From Prochilodus magdalenae (lineage: Eukaryota; Chordata; Actinopteri; Characiformes; Prochilodontidae), in NCBI GenBank assembly GCA_024036415.1, contig JAMWET010005070.1, positions 45,001 to 109,000 of the forward strand: 64,000 nt of DNA. Reading direction: 5' to 3'. The notes under the pieces were generated by a model that worked only from the letters and a program-made list of their open reading frames with translations, was not told the DNA's origin and searched no databases. Shown in pieces: positions 11,681 through 23,444 of this stretch (position 1 is the stretch's first letter; each line of letters opens with the position of its first letter). Position numbers and translations under genes: made by a program.

Positions 11681-12837
11681 TAAAGCCGAAGCTCATGTTT
11701 GAATCAAATAGTTCTTACCAGAGACTATTTATTTTTACATCACTAAACATCTGGTTAGCACTACTGAAATTCTAGGGTGACCAGAAATAGAAAACAAGCA
11801 AAGGCAAACAGTGCAGTGTCCTGCCAGCCTCAATTGAGTTTTAAGGAATATCATGGATAGCAGCAGAATGTTTCCTTTCAAACTCCCTGGACTACAGAGA
11901 TTTGCTTCTTAAATAACCTCTCATTTAAGGAAGAAAATGGATTTTCTCTCAGATAAGAAGCTTTTTTAATATCACATGGGAAGATGTAGTAGACAGAAGC
12001 GGTTTACTCAGCTAAATAGAAGCTGAGAGATTTAATGTCCAGGGCTTCTTTTCACAGATGTTTCTATTCAAAGGTAAGGAACAGCTTTACCCTGTGGAGC
12101 ATCACAGCTTTACCCCTGCAGATACGTGCACGTGTTCCTTATCTATAATGAAATCTGTGTTGCATGCAGGGGATGCTTGGCAGATTCCCAGAGTAAAGTA
12201 ATCTTGTTGTCTGAATTAAAGCACAAACCGTAATGGAATTTGTCACTTCTGTATGCTCTACACTGTATACTGCAGAAACATTTTAATTGTCCCCCTAAAG
12301 TAAATGAATTCAAGTTGGCGAGGACAGCTGGACCAGACACAGCAAGTGCAGCTGACACACTCCATATCCTCTCTGGACTGTGCAGTCCCAGCTTGCTGAT
12401 ATGATCCTGTCTGCATTCCTGGCTTTAACCTTGCTAAGCTCCTGCTCAGGGCAGTCTTGGCTGCGCTAGCTGCTATCAGCTTGAGACACATTTCTCCCAA
12501 CACGCCCGCAAAAGCCATAGCTTGGTCTATCTCTCTCTCCATGGTACCAGAGCAGTGTGGCCAAGCCAGACTCTCTCCAAAAAATGCTCTCCAATGCTCA
12601 ATTACGCGCTCCTGTGCTCCAAACTGGACCACAGCCCCTTATACGATAATGCTGAGCTAAAAAGATGTGATAACAGCAGTATCCAGTAAATGATATCATG
12701 AATGCGTTCTGGGATTAATCTAGTAGCCCTGGTTGCTCAGTGTGGCTAAAGTGGGGAAATTGATGACAGCTGCAGTTTGGGTGAGAAATACAACTCTGGG
12801 CTAACAGAGCTTGACACACAGCTCATCTGATAATGAA

Positions 12838-13050
12838 GGACAGGGAGGGACACAGGGAGGGAGACAGGGAGGGAGACAGGGAGGGAGACAGAGAGGGAGA
12901 CAGAGAGGGAGACAGAGAGGGAGACAGAGAGGGAGACAGAGAGGGAGACAGAGAGGGAGACAGAGAGGGAGACAGAGAGGGAGACAGAGAGGGAGACAGA
13001 GAGGGAGACAGAGTGGGAGACAGAGTGGGAGACAGAGTGGGAGACAGAGT
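12838..13050. repeat. 12-bp minisatellite (GAGACAGAGAGG)n
   Basis: About 17 head-to-tail copies of a 12-bp unit. Variants are arranged in blocks: GAGACAGGGAGG units at the left, a long homogeneous block of GAGACAGAGAGG in the middle and three GAGACAGAGTGG units at the right. Because 12 is divisible by three, several frames stay open on both strands and produce spurious repetitive ORFs; none is a supported gene. Confidence 0.95.
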
Positions 13051-16000
13051 CCTTTCCGATATTGTTTTTGCTGAAAACTGTGCAAAATGTACATTAGTCC
13101 TTTAAGTAAGTTTGTGAGTCTCTCCACCAATCACAGACTTTCTGTGGGTGTTCAGATACTGATGCAATCCAACAAAAATAAAATTATACAGGCCAAATAT
13201 AAATCAATATATTGACTTACCACTCTATTTTTAATACTTACATGGTGGATCACAAACAAAATATGCAGCAATGCCAGCATTCTGCCCATATTTTACAGCT
13301 TTAGACACACTTCAACAGATAACATGTTTACCTATTAAATAAGGACTCCTAACGTTACACACACACACAGTATATCTGTCCTTTCTGGCCGTTCAGTATC
13401 ACACCTTGTTGAAAAAGAAGTCTAGGTTGAAAGACTCCTTATAGCTTCAGTATGAATAAGTGGGGCTAAACTGCTGAAGGCTAAAAAGGCAGAAACGTGT
13501 AAATGTGACTTCGCTGTTAAACAAAGAACTAAAAACAGGCATTCCATTCCACTTTAGTTTCCATATAAAGGCTGCAGGGATTGAGAGAAAATGGTAAGTT
13601 TTAAATCTTTAAGTGTGTTTGCTCACTATATAAAACATGTACTCCAAAAACAAGGCTAGAGAACTGTGCCTATGATCTAGTTCGGGACGCCGCATGAGGT
13701 GGAAAAGTAAGGATGAATAGAAGGGCATGTGGCTGACAGGAGCCCTGAAAACAAATTACTACAACATTAAGTCACTCTTTTTTTTCAATAGTACATCACT
13801 GACCAATCATCTGGTTCTAGGCTCAAAAGCGGCAGCTTCAAGCTCAGCAGGCCTGTCTCCCTGTCTCCATACCAATAAACCAGCCGTTCTCTGGAAATGA
13901 GCAGCAACTGAAGTGCATGAGAAGGAGTTTGCTAAATGACTAAACGTCAGCTGGCAAAACTGCAGGAGATCCATAGTAATTTCTTTTTATTCATTTTTAT
14001 CATGTTATTGACTAATGCTAAGTGAATTTCCCATTCAAAAACTGTACAATTAAAATTATATAATAATTCCTTTATTTAACTATTTCAATTGACCATGAGG
14101 GTTCTTTCATCAGTCGAGCTTTAAACTGTAAGTTCAACTCTATGCTGAATGCTGCACACACCTCTGCACAGTGTTATATATTATTATACTATAATCGCAG
14201 GATTGGCATGGCCTGTGGTGGGGGGCTCAAAGTGATATGGGGCCTCTGATCTGGTTAGTAATGATATAGAAAAGCTGATGTTCCGAGACAATTGATTTGA
14301 AAATCTCAGATTCAGGATCTAAATCTGAACCTGGTTATAGTTCTGTGGTGAAGTGTAGTCATTTCTAGATGTACAATCCCCACAAATTAATATGAAAGCA
14401 AGTGATACTCGTATTAAACATTTAAAGGAATTGGTTGATTGAAAGTTGGGTTTTTCCCTGTTGAGTAATGAAAGGGGAGCGTCAGTGGATGGAATAAATT
14501 GGTTGAACAGAGATCAGCAGAAAGCAGGATAGGAGAATGCGAGGATGGGATCTGTCTTACACAGAGACATTAAATTATAAACCACTTTTCACTACAGTGT
14601 GCAAAGTCAAAGGTGGGGTGTGAGGGGGGGGAGACAAAGCATTTCTTTAATTATAATTATGAACATAATGTTAATTTGAACCCATGTTTAATGATATGGT
14701 CTGACAAAATCAATATGTGTTTATGGGTGAAAGTGTTTCTGATTGTATGGGAGCTGATAGCTTTATCAGAATCAGTCTCTCTGGGCTAAGGTGGGCCTTT
14801 ATTGAATTAAGAGTATAACCACCCTGGCTTATCAAGCCAATCTGCTGACAGACAACCAACAAACAAGAAGGGAGCAAGCAGATGCCATTGTTATCTGTAC
14901 TCTGGGGCCCAGGGAGAAGATTAGCTGGGATTCTGTTTGTTTGGGGGGAAAAGAAGCTTTACGAATCTTACTCTGAGACAAAGCATGATACAGAGACTGC
15001 AGTAATTGTGGGACCACAAGTTGGCTTTTCAAAGAGCTGTCTGTCAAACTGTAGCAATTTTGGTCCACATGAGTCACAAATACTTAAAATAAAACAAATC
15101 CCCCTTCTCCAAAAATGTAGGTTACTAATTAATACACACCACAGGCCTGCAGAAAACTAATAAAAAGACATATTGTGGTTATGATGCAATTGTGTCGTGT
15201 TTATATGTTGCAATATTCCTCAGTGTTAAATCTATTCCAAAATAGACTTAGTATGAAAACAACACTGTTTCCCCTCACTCGATGAAGACAGATAAGGACG
15301 AAACATAGTGAGTTATTTTTGGTTTGTCCGTAGCAATTATAATCTGATAATCTAGTAAACTAGTTGTATGATTAACCGAGCAGTCTTTTTTGTGTATATG
15401 TGTTTTTCACCAAACAATAACAGAATATACCTATTAGAGATATGGAGAGCCTTTTTCAGAGTTCAGAAATGATTCATCACTGTGTATCTACAAGTATCCA
15501 AACATTTACTTCCTAGCATTTTGAGCCAATTTCAAAGGCATTTCCAGAAATTTGTCATTCTCCTGAGCCAGTAATGGCATCAGCACTGTTTAATGCAGAA
15601 TCTTTACTCAAGCAGCTCGAGTACCACTTCTACAATAAGGCTTCTCTCTGCTAGAACTACTACATAATTCTCAGTGTTTGTTCGTGCCAGTGCTGTTTAC
15701 GTCCCACACAGGTTTTAAAGCTACTTGGGTCGTATACTTGAACACACATTGGAGGGGATGAAGCTTGAAACAGGCTTTCCGGGCTCGACTCGGGCTCGAC
15801 TTCTGCCCAGCTGTTTTATAATCTGCTTCGTCACTTACTTTGCATAAAGAAAATTACAAACATTACTATATTCTTTATATGTTTGACATCTGATACTACA
15901 AACATGTGTGCATTTGTAATGATCTACTGGTGTGGGTTACCTCTGTTTTAGGGGCTAACTAAAGCAACATGATCTTCAGATTCCCAAACTTGGGTCTAAT

Positions 16001-16915
16001 GAATAACTTGTGATTGTCCTGTTTAATATTCAAACTACAGATTCACCAAGAACATCAATGTCCTTTGTGATTAATAAAGTGTTATCTATTATCATATCAA
16101 ATTAAACTGACTCATTTGATAAACTGAGCCATCCCTAATCAAGCAAACAAACCGCTCTAATAATTTAGCACTAGGGAACACAAACACGTCGTCTGACCAG
16201 CATTATTTTGATCAAAATTATTTTCTGGATTTGTTGGATCTGTGGACGTGATTTTTGCATACTGTACCCTGATAATACCAAAAATCGCACTATACTGTGA
16301 AATCCTACAATGCTGTAATGCTTTAACTTTGTGCTTAAAAATAGTAGCACTATTTAAAACAATTCTCACAATGCATCACAGTCTGTGCCAATTAGAACAA
16401 ACGCTTGGGTTGCCTGTGGTAAGATAACAGACTGGTGGTGCTAAAAGGAATGGAAAATTTGCTGTCCAGAACAAAGTGTGGTGAAAAAGTATCAGGTTAT
16501 CTGTTTTAAGAGCATATTAGAGGTGAAGGGCACCATACTTTGCGTTTGTACAGCTTTGTGAATGATGCCTTCTTTAACTACTTATAACAAGGACACTGAA
16601 GGTGTAGGGAGAAATTACAGACTAATGAAATTGAAACATGGTTTGATTAATTCGCCGTCAAACAGAAAATAGAATTATTTCGCACTTTAAATCACAGTGC
16701 CCGCAAACACAAGGGCAAGTTCACTACAGCCAGCAAGCAAACTGACGACTCCTTAAATGTAGATGGATGGCACCAATGGGGCCCCATCATTGGCCTTGAA
16801 ACCTTTCCACTGCCTGTGCGGCTGGAGTCGATGAAAACAGATGAATCAAAATGACGTTTCTAACAGAGATGAGAGACGGAGAACAGCGACTAGATAGCTC
16901 AGGATCGGTACCTAC

Positions 16916-16992
16916 CCTGAGGTGCTGTGAGAGGGCGTCCGTGGTCCTGGCACCAGCCCACAGGGTGGATATGTGGGCTACTGGCATCACAC
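16916..16992 (-). CDS. l3mbtl4: l3mbtl4 exon 9, end of MBT repeat 2
   Basis: The exon has 77 nt, entering in phase 2 and leaving in phase 1. The first base completes the Trp codon split from exon 8. It encodes CDASSPHIHPVGWCQDHG, then RPLTAPQ, the canonical closing segment of an MBT repeat with the invariant GWC. The acceptor reads CACACCTAG and the donor GTAGGT. It was recovered as an exon too short to stand out as an open reading frame; phase continuity with both neighbours supports it strongly. Confidence 0.92.
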
Positions 16993-18628
16993 CTAGGCAA
17001 AGCCACACACAAACACAGACACAACACAAAGATCACTCTTCATTTCATTTACTTCAGATGCCCAATAAGGGTGTTCTCTTTACATTCTTTCAACAACATG
17101 ACATCCTGACAACGGCTTCCTGACAGCATGATAGCATCTTTCTCAGTTACACTCGAGTGAACAAACACTGGCGGTGCATCTGTATGGTAAATTCCAGCGA
17201 TGGTTGCGTTTAATTATAAAATAAGGCTGAAGGCAGGAGGGAATAAAAGAGCAAGAGCACCCTGGGAGAGAAGAGAGAGGAAGCATACTGAAAAACCCCT
17301 TTTCTCTGTATATGCATGTGTGCGCGTGTTCTGCAGTGTGCCAAGACGTGATGATTGCTGGGAATTGGGACAGAGCTGGAAGGCTGCAAGGCTCGGAGCT
17401 TCTCCTACTGGAAGAAAGCAGTATGACAGACCAAAGGAGAAGAAAGCTTCCCCCTCAACCCCAACCTAACCTTCAATAAACTCTTCTCTTTTAAGTGCAG
17501 CCTTCACTGCTTTATGAGGGGTCTAATTTCGCTCGTTCCACTCTAAAGGTCTTTTCATTAGCCAATTCAGGCAGTTCTGTCTCAAATTATGGAAAAAAAT
17601 GACCCCTAAAGTACTGATCTCGATGCACACTGCTGAGGGGAATTGCAGCAATTTCCAAAATCATTCAGAGTGGTTTGACGTTGAGAGAAACTGACTCTTG
17701 ATTTCTTTACAGTGGTGGTGATGGAAACCAGATAATACAACACAAATATAGCAATCTCATTTAACTACCCAAAGCTTGGTTATCCATGTGTTCTGAGTTT
17801 TTATATAAAAGGCTGATAATAGTAAAACAGCAGCAATGTTTTCTTCGGGTACCCTTCTGCCTTACAACATCCTGTATGTTCCATGAGAGTCCTTAAAAAT
17901 TCACATTTTAATCTAAATCTATTATAACTATTGTAAAACAATGCCTCCTGGATCAGATAACGTTTTCATAAACATTTCTTATATCAGCTTTTCCAGGCTT
18001 TAAACACTAAAGATATCTGGTCCCCTTCACCACCACTGTTCTCCAAGTTTATCTAACATTTCACATACAATCACAATGAATGACTAATTACATCACATTA
18101 AATTACACAGGAAAAAAAAAAAAAGGTGTCCACTCCTCTTTAAGTCATAAATAGCCACTTCAGCAAACACTCAGAATCTCCCGCTTGACTAAGAAGCTAC
18201 GCTGCATGAATATGTATTCCATGTATTCTAATACAAGCTGCAACGTGAAATGCAGGTTTCTAAAGACGGGTTCTTAAACCAGCATGGAAATCGTGGGCAA
18301 ATGCTTGATAGATGTTTTCCTACAGGCATCATGCTGGGATTCAAAGGGCAAGCCTTAGATATGCTGCTCCACATATATATGCAGGTGATGAGCCTTGACG
18401 TGTCCCCAGAATTCAATTAAACCTCTTTTACATATGTCACAGCTGTGCCTTCATTATACATTCACACCAAATGATTCATAATAACAAAAACTAGATTTTT
18501 TTATAGACACACTGAGCATTAGATATGCAAAAGCAGCTGCCTCGGTTCTGTTCAATGAGACTTCCTATAGGCATCTCAAGGAGACAGAACAAAGTGCTTT
18601 TTAAATTTGTTCTACTTTTCTTTCTTAC
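16993..18628. other. intron 8, no recognised feature
   Basis: Intron of 1636 bp between exons 8 and 9. It is AT-rich with a short A-run near 18112-18125. No exon, RNA or transposon is recognised. Confidence 0.6.
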
Positions 18629-18780
18629 CAGTAGTCATAGGTGTCGTCCCAGTTGTCGAAGTGAACCAGGAAGCGATTGTCTACGATGTCCGCCACAGAG
18701 GCCACACACACGAGGCAGGGGTTCTTCCTGTCTACTGCCTCCAGCTTCATGCCCACTTGGAACTTCGAGGTGGGTGTGTT
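18629..18780 (-). CDS. l3mbtl4: l3mbtl4 exon 8, core of MBT repeat 2 with methyl-lysine pocket
   Basis: The exon has 152 nt (acceptor TTTTGCAACAG, donor GTAAGA). It encodes residues 185-234 plus two bases: FQVGMKLEAVDRKNP, LVCVASVADIVDNRF and VHFDNWDDTYDYW. All five residues aligned with the L3MBTL1 repeat 2 methyl-lysine cage (Asp355, Asn358, Phe379, Trp382, Tyr386) are present here as Asp201, Asn204, Phe225, Trp228 and Tyr232. The pocket is therefore predicted to be functional for mono- or dimethyl-lysine. This is the best conserved exon of the gene. Confidence 0.95.
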
Positions 18781-20674
18781 CTGTTGCAAAACAGGTTTAC
18801 ATCTTACCCTGCGAACTCGGGTTATTGTTTTAGGTTGCCAAGACCCTGCCAATTTTTTTTTATCCAACAATAATCTTCTACTAAAACACAAACAAACACA
18901 AACTTACGATAAAGTTCAAGCCAAAAGACCTTTCCATAAACACACCAACTATCAATCTACATCGTTATACCCTTAAGGGTTTCACTTATTTAACACTACA
19001 ATAGAAGAACAGATGACTGTAAACATTCGTTAAACCACAGAAGTTCAGCAGTTGCCCTCAGAACCTTCTACTCACAGGAACGTTTTTTGTCTCAAACAAC
19101 ATTTTTCTTTCAACAAAAAAAAATCTCTATATAGACCCAGCATGTGTCCCTGATCACCAGCATTGGTGATAACGTGGTACAGTAACGTGAATTCTTTTTC
19201 CAGCAATAAAGTATTTTAATGAATTACAGTTTGTAAGTCTTGCAGTGTCACTAGTTACCAACATAATCAAGAATTATATTATTTGTGTTACTTTTCTGTC
19301 TCTAACACAGCAGTATTAATTATGCATGGTGAATTGGAAATCAATTTCTTTTATTTAAATGTCAGTTGGCTGAGCTACTTGTGACAATAGCTGTGCTACA
19401 TCAATTGTGAAGCTGCCTGGCTCTAGTGCAAGAAGTGCGATAAATGCAGTGAGCAGTCTGTTGAAGCATCTACATTCACTATGAAATTGATGGATAATGC
19501 AAGACCCAAGCTGACCTAAACAGAACTTTGTAAACTCTCTATCTAATTGTGAGCCAGTTGTTTTTAAAATGTTTCTACTGAAGAGTTTCTAGGCGTTCAT
19601 GCATTTCAAATATTAATGCTTTTTAAAAGTACTTAATGTACTGAGTCTTCCCTTCTACTTTTTAAATGGTGTGTGTGTGTGTGTAGGGGCTTGAGTTTGT
19701 TGGTTCTTGACAGCAGAGGCTTCTGGCAACCTTCCTAAGCAGCTTGCGGTCAAATGGCTGGTGTCTTATTGCTGTTTAGGAGATGGTCTGACCTTAAGAC
19801 TTAGGTCTAAGGTCTAAGGTCTGCAGATCTTTGGGAATTCTTTTGCCACTTGAATCATCCTCGTCACAGAAGGTCAAAATAAACAGAGGTCCCTTTCCCG
19901 GCAGAATCGTAATATCTCCAGTTGCTTTTAGCTTCTTGATTACTGCCCGGATAGTGAAAGCGGTTTTAAACTGTTTATTATATTTATATAAGCCATTTCC
20001 TGATTTTGTCACATCACAGCTTCATTCTCTGGTCTTTCTCACAGCGATGGATGACAAAGGAAATTTGGCTTGTGTGTTGCCTCATATTTACACTATCCGA
20101 CACAGTCATAGAAGTCAGAGAGATAATGTTCCTGAAATTAAGTGCACTTTAAAGCACAATACCGGCATGACAACTCAGGCACAGATTTGAGAAACATTTT
20201 AATTTATCAAAAGGATAAGCAATAAATAATGTTTTAACAGTCCATTACGGCCATGTTTATTAAGGGCCAGAATGTTCTGCTTTTTCTGACATTAGCCATT
20301 AAGAACAAATGATTCATTAATCATTTTGAGTGGACATTTAGAGAAGAAGTGTAGCCTCTGACTGATTTATGGTAATATTTATATCTATGTCCTTAACAGG
20401 TTTAAACAATTTGTTTATTATGTTAAATATTGTGGGTCTATTATGTTTGTCTATTTACCATGACATTTATTAGTCATTCACAGATGTCACCGACGTAAAA
20501 ATAAATTAATAAACGAAGCAAAGCAGTCAAACATCCCTGCAGTGCGTTTCCCTGTGGGGACTGCAGACAGCAGCTTCATTCTGCCTCTAAGAGGCACTGT
20601 TCTCTGTTAAGAGAATCAATCAGTTTACTGTGGTTCTGAGGCGTTGGCCAACTCTCACAAGACGGCGCACTTAC
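18781..20674. other. intron 7, with a Tc1-like fragment
   Basis: Intron of 1894 bp. It holds a short GT run (19671-19684) and a decayed Tc1-like N-terminal fragment (19800-20045). The remainder is unassigned. Confidence 0.6.
19800..20045 (-). pseudogene. Tc1-like transposase N-terminal fragment
   Basis: The minus-strand frame contains a degraded helix-turn-helix region of a Tc1 transposase: KSGNGLYKYNKQFK, then RAVIKKLKATGDI and LPGKGP, which lines up with the common pattern SGNGYKKI...IIKKxKxTGTV...LPGRGR (the basic GRGR hinge here reading GKGP). No catalytic domain follows, and the frame stops soon after. I see no terminal repeats, so this is a remnant. Confidence 0.6.
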
Positions 20675-20766
20675 ACTGTTTTGGGATTTGAACAGATTCT
20701 TTGGTGCAGACTGAGCATTGCAAGCCTCCAAGTATTTCTCCCAGTTAAACTCATTTATCTTATAAC
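20675..20766 (-). CDS. l3mbtl4: l3mbtl4 exon 7, N-terminal arm of MBT repeat 2
   Basis: The exon has 92 nt with donor GTAAGT. It encodes residues 154-184 (codon 154 is shared with exon 6): GYKINEFNWEKYLEAC, then AQSAPKNLF, the arm of repeat 2. The acceptor is remarkable: the CAG is directly preceded by a 147-bp CT dinucleotide array without a single adenine on the transcribed strand, so the microsatellite acts as the polypyrimidine tract. The reading frame through the array is accidentally open, giving a spurious poly-Leu/Ser extension that should not be annotated as protein. Confidence 0.9.
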
Positions 20767-20836
<70 letters not shown>

Positions 20837-20847
20837 AAGAGAGAGAG

Positions 20848-20919
<72 letters not shown>

Positions 20920-22020
20920 AAGACATAAACATTGTGCAAGCACATGGCACATATGACTCATTATTCCTCGTCTGCATTAATCAGGATTACAATTGTTTCA
21001 ATACAGCAGTTCATTTTTTGCGACATTAAGGAGTGGAGCTCTCTGCTGCCTTTACTTGTTATGCACTTATAGAGCAGGCCTCCTTCATCACAGCCACTGA
21101 CACATGGGCACATTAAGTCCCATTGCATATTATTTAGTACATTATGCAGTACCAAAAAGAAAGAAAAAAAAAGTGCATATTTTTATAGCTTTTTGAGTGG
21201 AAATATTATTGTTATCAGAAGAACAATACTTTAACAATAATATTATACTCTATCATGTTAATGTACGCTACAACCTGAACATCATCACATCATTTCTACA
21301 GAACAAATGCAATTTTCAATTTTTATCCACCAACATTCAGTGAGGGCAGCAGCGGCTGTGCCTGTGTCTGTAGCCCTTTGTGTCTTGTTTTGAGGAGAGC
21401 TCTAGTTAGTCTTGTTTGCAGTCTGGCGAAGGTGTCTTCCGGTTTCTGATATTACTGATACTGCCAGCATGTCTCACGTGAAATAAAAGAGCTTGTTGTA
21501 GGAAAACATTATCAAAGTTTCAAAATTCACTGTTCACTCCTCAGTCCATTCAGTCCAAATATAGAAGCTAGGCTGCAAAAACAACTCGCTTAAAATTTGT
21601 TGTGTTAGTGAGGTCACGAGAGCCTAGCCATTTCCATACAGTCTCCTACTCGTCCTGCAGCATTTAAGCACCACCCATTAATGCTTATAAGGAGTGTTTT
21701 TGGAACTGCTATTTAAACAAGGCACAATAGATGGCCGCCAAACAGAACAGCACTTACTAATCTCAGTCACAGTAACACAAATGTTCTGTTAGCCATTGCC
21801 AACAGCATGTAAAAGGGTGGGTTTCATGCTGGAACTACAGTCAGTTTAAAAAGGGAAAACTAGTTAAATGAGTAAAAGAATTCAGGCGTTAAGAATTATA
21901 TGCATCAACACAATTCTGTTAACTTTGACAAAACAAAGAACAAAACAAATAAAAAAAAATACTAAATGAAGAGGTGTTGATATGACGGTGACAAAATGAA
22001 TATTGGCACAACTCTCTCAC
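20767..22020. other. intron 6, no gene besides the acceptor microsatellite
   Basis: Intron of 1254 bp. Beyond the CT tract, two minus-strand TTTAT motifs with adenines at 20918 and 20926 are the nearest branch-point-like sites. The rest (20940-22020) is AT-rich and unassigned. Confidence 0.6.
20769..20915. repeat. (GA)n/(CT)n microsatellite forming the exon 7 acceptor tract
   Basis: 147 bp of GA dinucleotides on the plus strand with one impure patch around 20832-20851. On the transcribed strand it is pure pyrimidine (CT) up to the CAG of the exon 7 acceptor at 20769-20767. There is no adenine and no AG inside the tract. Long poly-Ser/Leu ORFs over it are artefacts. Confidence 0.97.
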
Positions 22021-22156
22021 CTTTAGGCGGGTGAAGTTTGTGACCTGTGGACTCGCACCATCCGGATGGCCTAATATCAAGAGAGTCGGCGTTAACCCAG
22101 AAGTCGTAGCATTCCGAGTAACCATCGATGTGGAGACGCAACCGGTAGCCAATCAC
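22021..22156 (-). CDS. l3mbtl4: l3mbtl4 exon 6, end of MBT repeat 1
   Basis: The exon has 136 nt with acceptor GTCCTTTAG and donor GTGAGA. It encodes residues 109-153 plus one base: YRLRLHIDGYSECYDFW, then DIRPSGWC and GHKLHPPKG. It completes repeat 1. Two positions that are almost invariant in MBT repeats are altered: HFDG reads HIDG (Ile118) and the usual D/H-I-H-P-V-GW reads DIRPSGW (Arg137, Ser139). Repeats 2 and 3 of the same protein keep HFDNW/HFDGW and HIHPVGW/DLHPVGW. In L3MBTL1, repeat 1 is not the methyl-lysine pocket, so the changes may be tolerated. Confidence 0.9.
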
Positions 22157-22197
22157 CTAAAGGACATACAACACAAAATCATTTTAAAACCGTTTTT

Positions 22198-22198
22198 A

Positions 22199-22230
<32 letters not shown>
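22198..22230. repeat. (CAA)n microsatellite
   Basis: About ten CAA triplets within the 180-bp intron 5, between exons 5 and 6. It makes a spurious poly-Gln ORF on the plus strand. Confidence 0.9.
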
Positions 22231-22336
22231 TCATCTTAAAACTGATGCAATTAATAAGAAGCATTTTAGCACTGGAGTTCTGAACAATACATTTCCCTCA
22301 CCATCCAACTGTGAAGCTATAGGCAGTAATACCAAC

Positions 22337-22441
22337 CTCTGCCACGGAGAGCACACAGAACATGGACGGGTGCAGGGGGTCGATTCCCTCCAGCCTCATG
22401 CCCACCTTAAAGCCATTCTTAGTTTGAGGGAACGATTGGCC
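22337..22441 (-). CDS. l3mbtl4: l3mbtl4 exon 5, core of MBT repeat 1
   Basis: The exon has 105 nt (35 codons, phase 0 to 0) with acceptor TTTGCAG. It encodes residues 74-108 with the MBT core GFKVGMRLEGIDP and CVLSVAE. This is one of the segments that points to L3MBTL4 rather than L3MBTL1, where the corresponding core reads GMKLEGIDP with a different following strand. The donor reads GTTGGT, which departs from GTRAGT at positions +3 and +4. The intron that follows is only 180 bp, so splicing may rely on intron definition. Confidence 0.9.
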
Positions 22442-23029
22442 CTGCAAACACACAACACAAAATATCTGAACTGCAGAAAGCCTTTTAACTGTAAGCACGC
22501 AGGACATGAGGAGCACTAATGGATGCTTCACTACACTCACGTCTCATTATTTGTTGTTTAAAAAACAAGACGCTGCTACACCGAAGATGCGTCTGTGCAC
22601 TCAGGTTGCTATGGAAACAGCTATCCGTTCGCTCGCATTTCTAAGGGGAACAGATGTCTCATCAGATCCCTTCATGGAGAAAGTGGCCCATGTGTCAGTG
22701 GCTGTGATGGAGGATGCCTACTCTATGAACAAGCACATAACGACTAAGAGACTGAGATTCCAACTCAGATCTGGCAACAAGAAGAAAACCCCTGAACCAA
22801 CTGTGCCACTCCCTTATTCACTTAACTACATTGCTCATGCTCTGTCTGCACGTACAGCCAACAGCTGTCAAGCAAACGTCCCTCTGATTAACAGTGAAAC
22901 AGTGTGCAGAAATTGTGAAGACTAGAAGAGTATAGAAAAAAAAAAAAATCACATTCATTATCCAGTTTCAGAATTAGAAAACCTAACCACAGAACTTTGA
23001 GCAAGGATATATAAATATTTTATTCATTA

Positions 23030-23113
23030 CTATTATTATTATTATTATTATTATTATTGTTATTATTATTATTATTATTAGTAGTAGTAGTAGTAGTAGT
23101 AGCAGCAGCAGTA
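23030..23113. repeat. compound (TTA)n (GTA)n (GCA)n microsatellite
   Basis: A TTA-type triplet run passes into GTA and then GCA triplets, a stepwise compound array in intron 4. Confidence 0.9.
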
Positions 23114-23444
23114 GTATGTAGTGTCAATAAATATTGAGACAATATTGGATCATATAGTCACAATTGTTCTAAAAAAATAAAATAAAATAAATAAATAAAA
23201 AACACACATCAAACAAAAATCCAATACTTGTTGTACAGGTCGCATGTCATGCTTTATTAAGCTATGTTAAATGTAGCAAATAAACAATAACTGAGTTATG
23301 CAGAGGTTTTTATATTATTTCCACTTATTATTTTCTTTATTTAAATAATTACAATTATTTTCCTCCCAAAAAAAACATGCAATTTGATCATTAATAAATG
23401 ACCCACATGCTAACTCTGGTCAGAAATACATCACCTGCCACTGA

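Larger units (their letters stand above)
9721..16915. other. intron 9, with LINE fragment and minisatellite
   Basis: Intron of 7.2 kb. It contains the L2-like fragment (10600-11680) and the 12-bp minisatellite (12838-13050). The rest (9721-10600, 11700-12830, 13050-16915) is AT-rich with no exon, RNA gene or transposon that I recognise. A 124-codon minus ORF at 12258-12632 has no recognisable motif. Confidence 0.6.

Noticed and set aside
12258..12632. 124-codon minus ORF in intron 9
   Set aside because: Considered as a transposon remnant because of its Ala-rich coherent look, but no family motif could be identified.
12801..13130. Repetitive ORFs of 87-109 codons on both strands
   Set aside because: Frames held open by a 12-bp minisatellite inside an intron; no start context, domain or splice support.
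20576..20977. 133-codon minus ORF with a long poly-Leu/Ser stretch
   Set aside because: Its C-terminal part is the true l3mbtl4 exon 7, but the rest is translation of the CT microsatellite in the intron; the acceptor CAG and phase show coding starts at 20766.
22506..22925. 139-codon plus ORF antisense in intron 4
   Set aside because: No domain or homology that I can name and it overlaps intron sequence only; likely chance.
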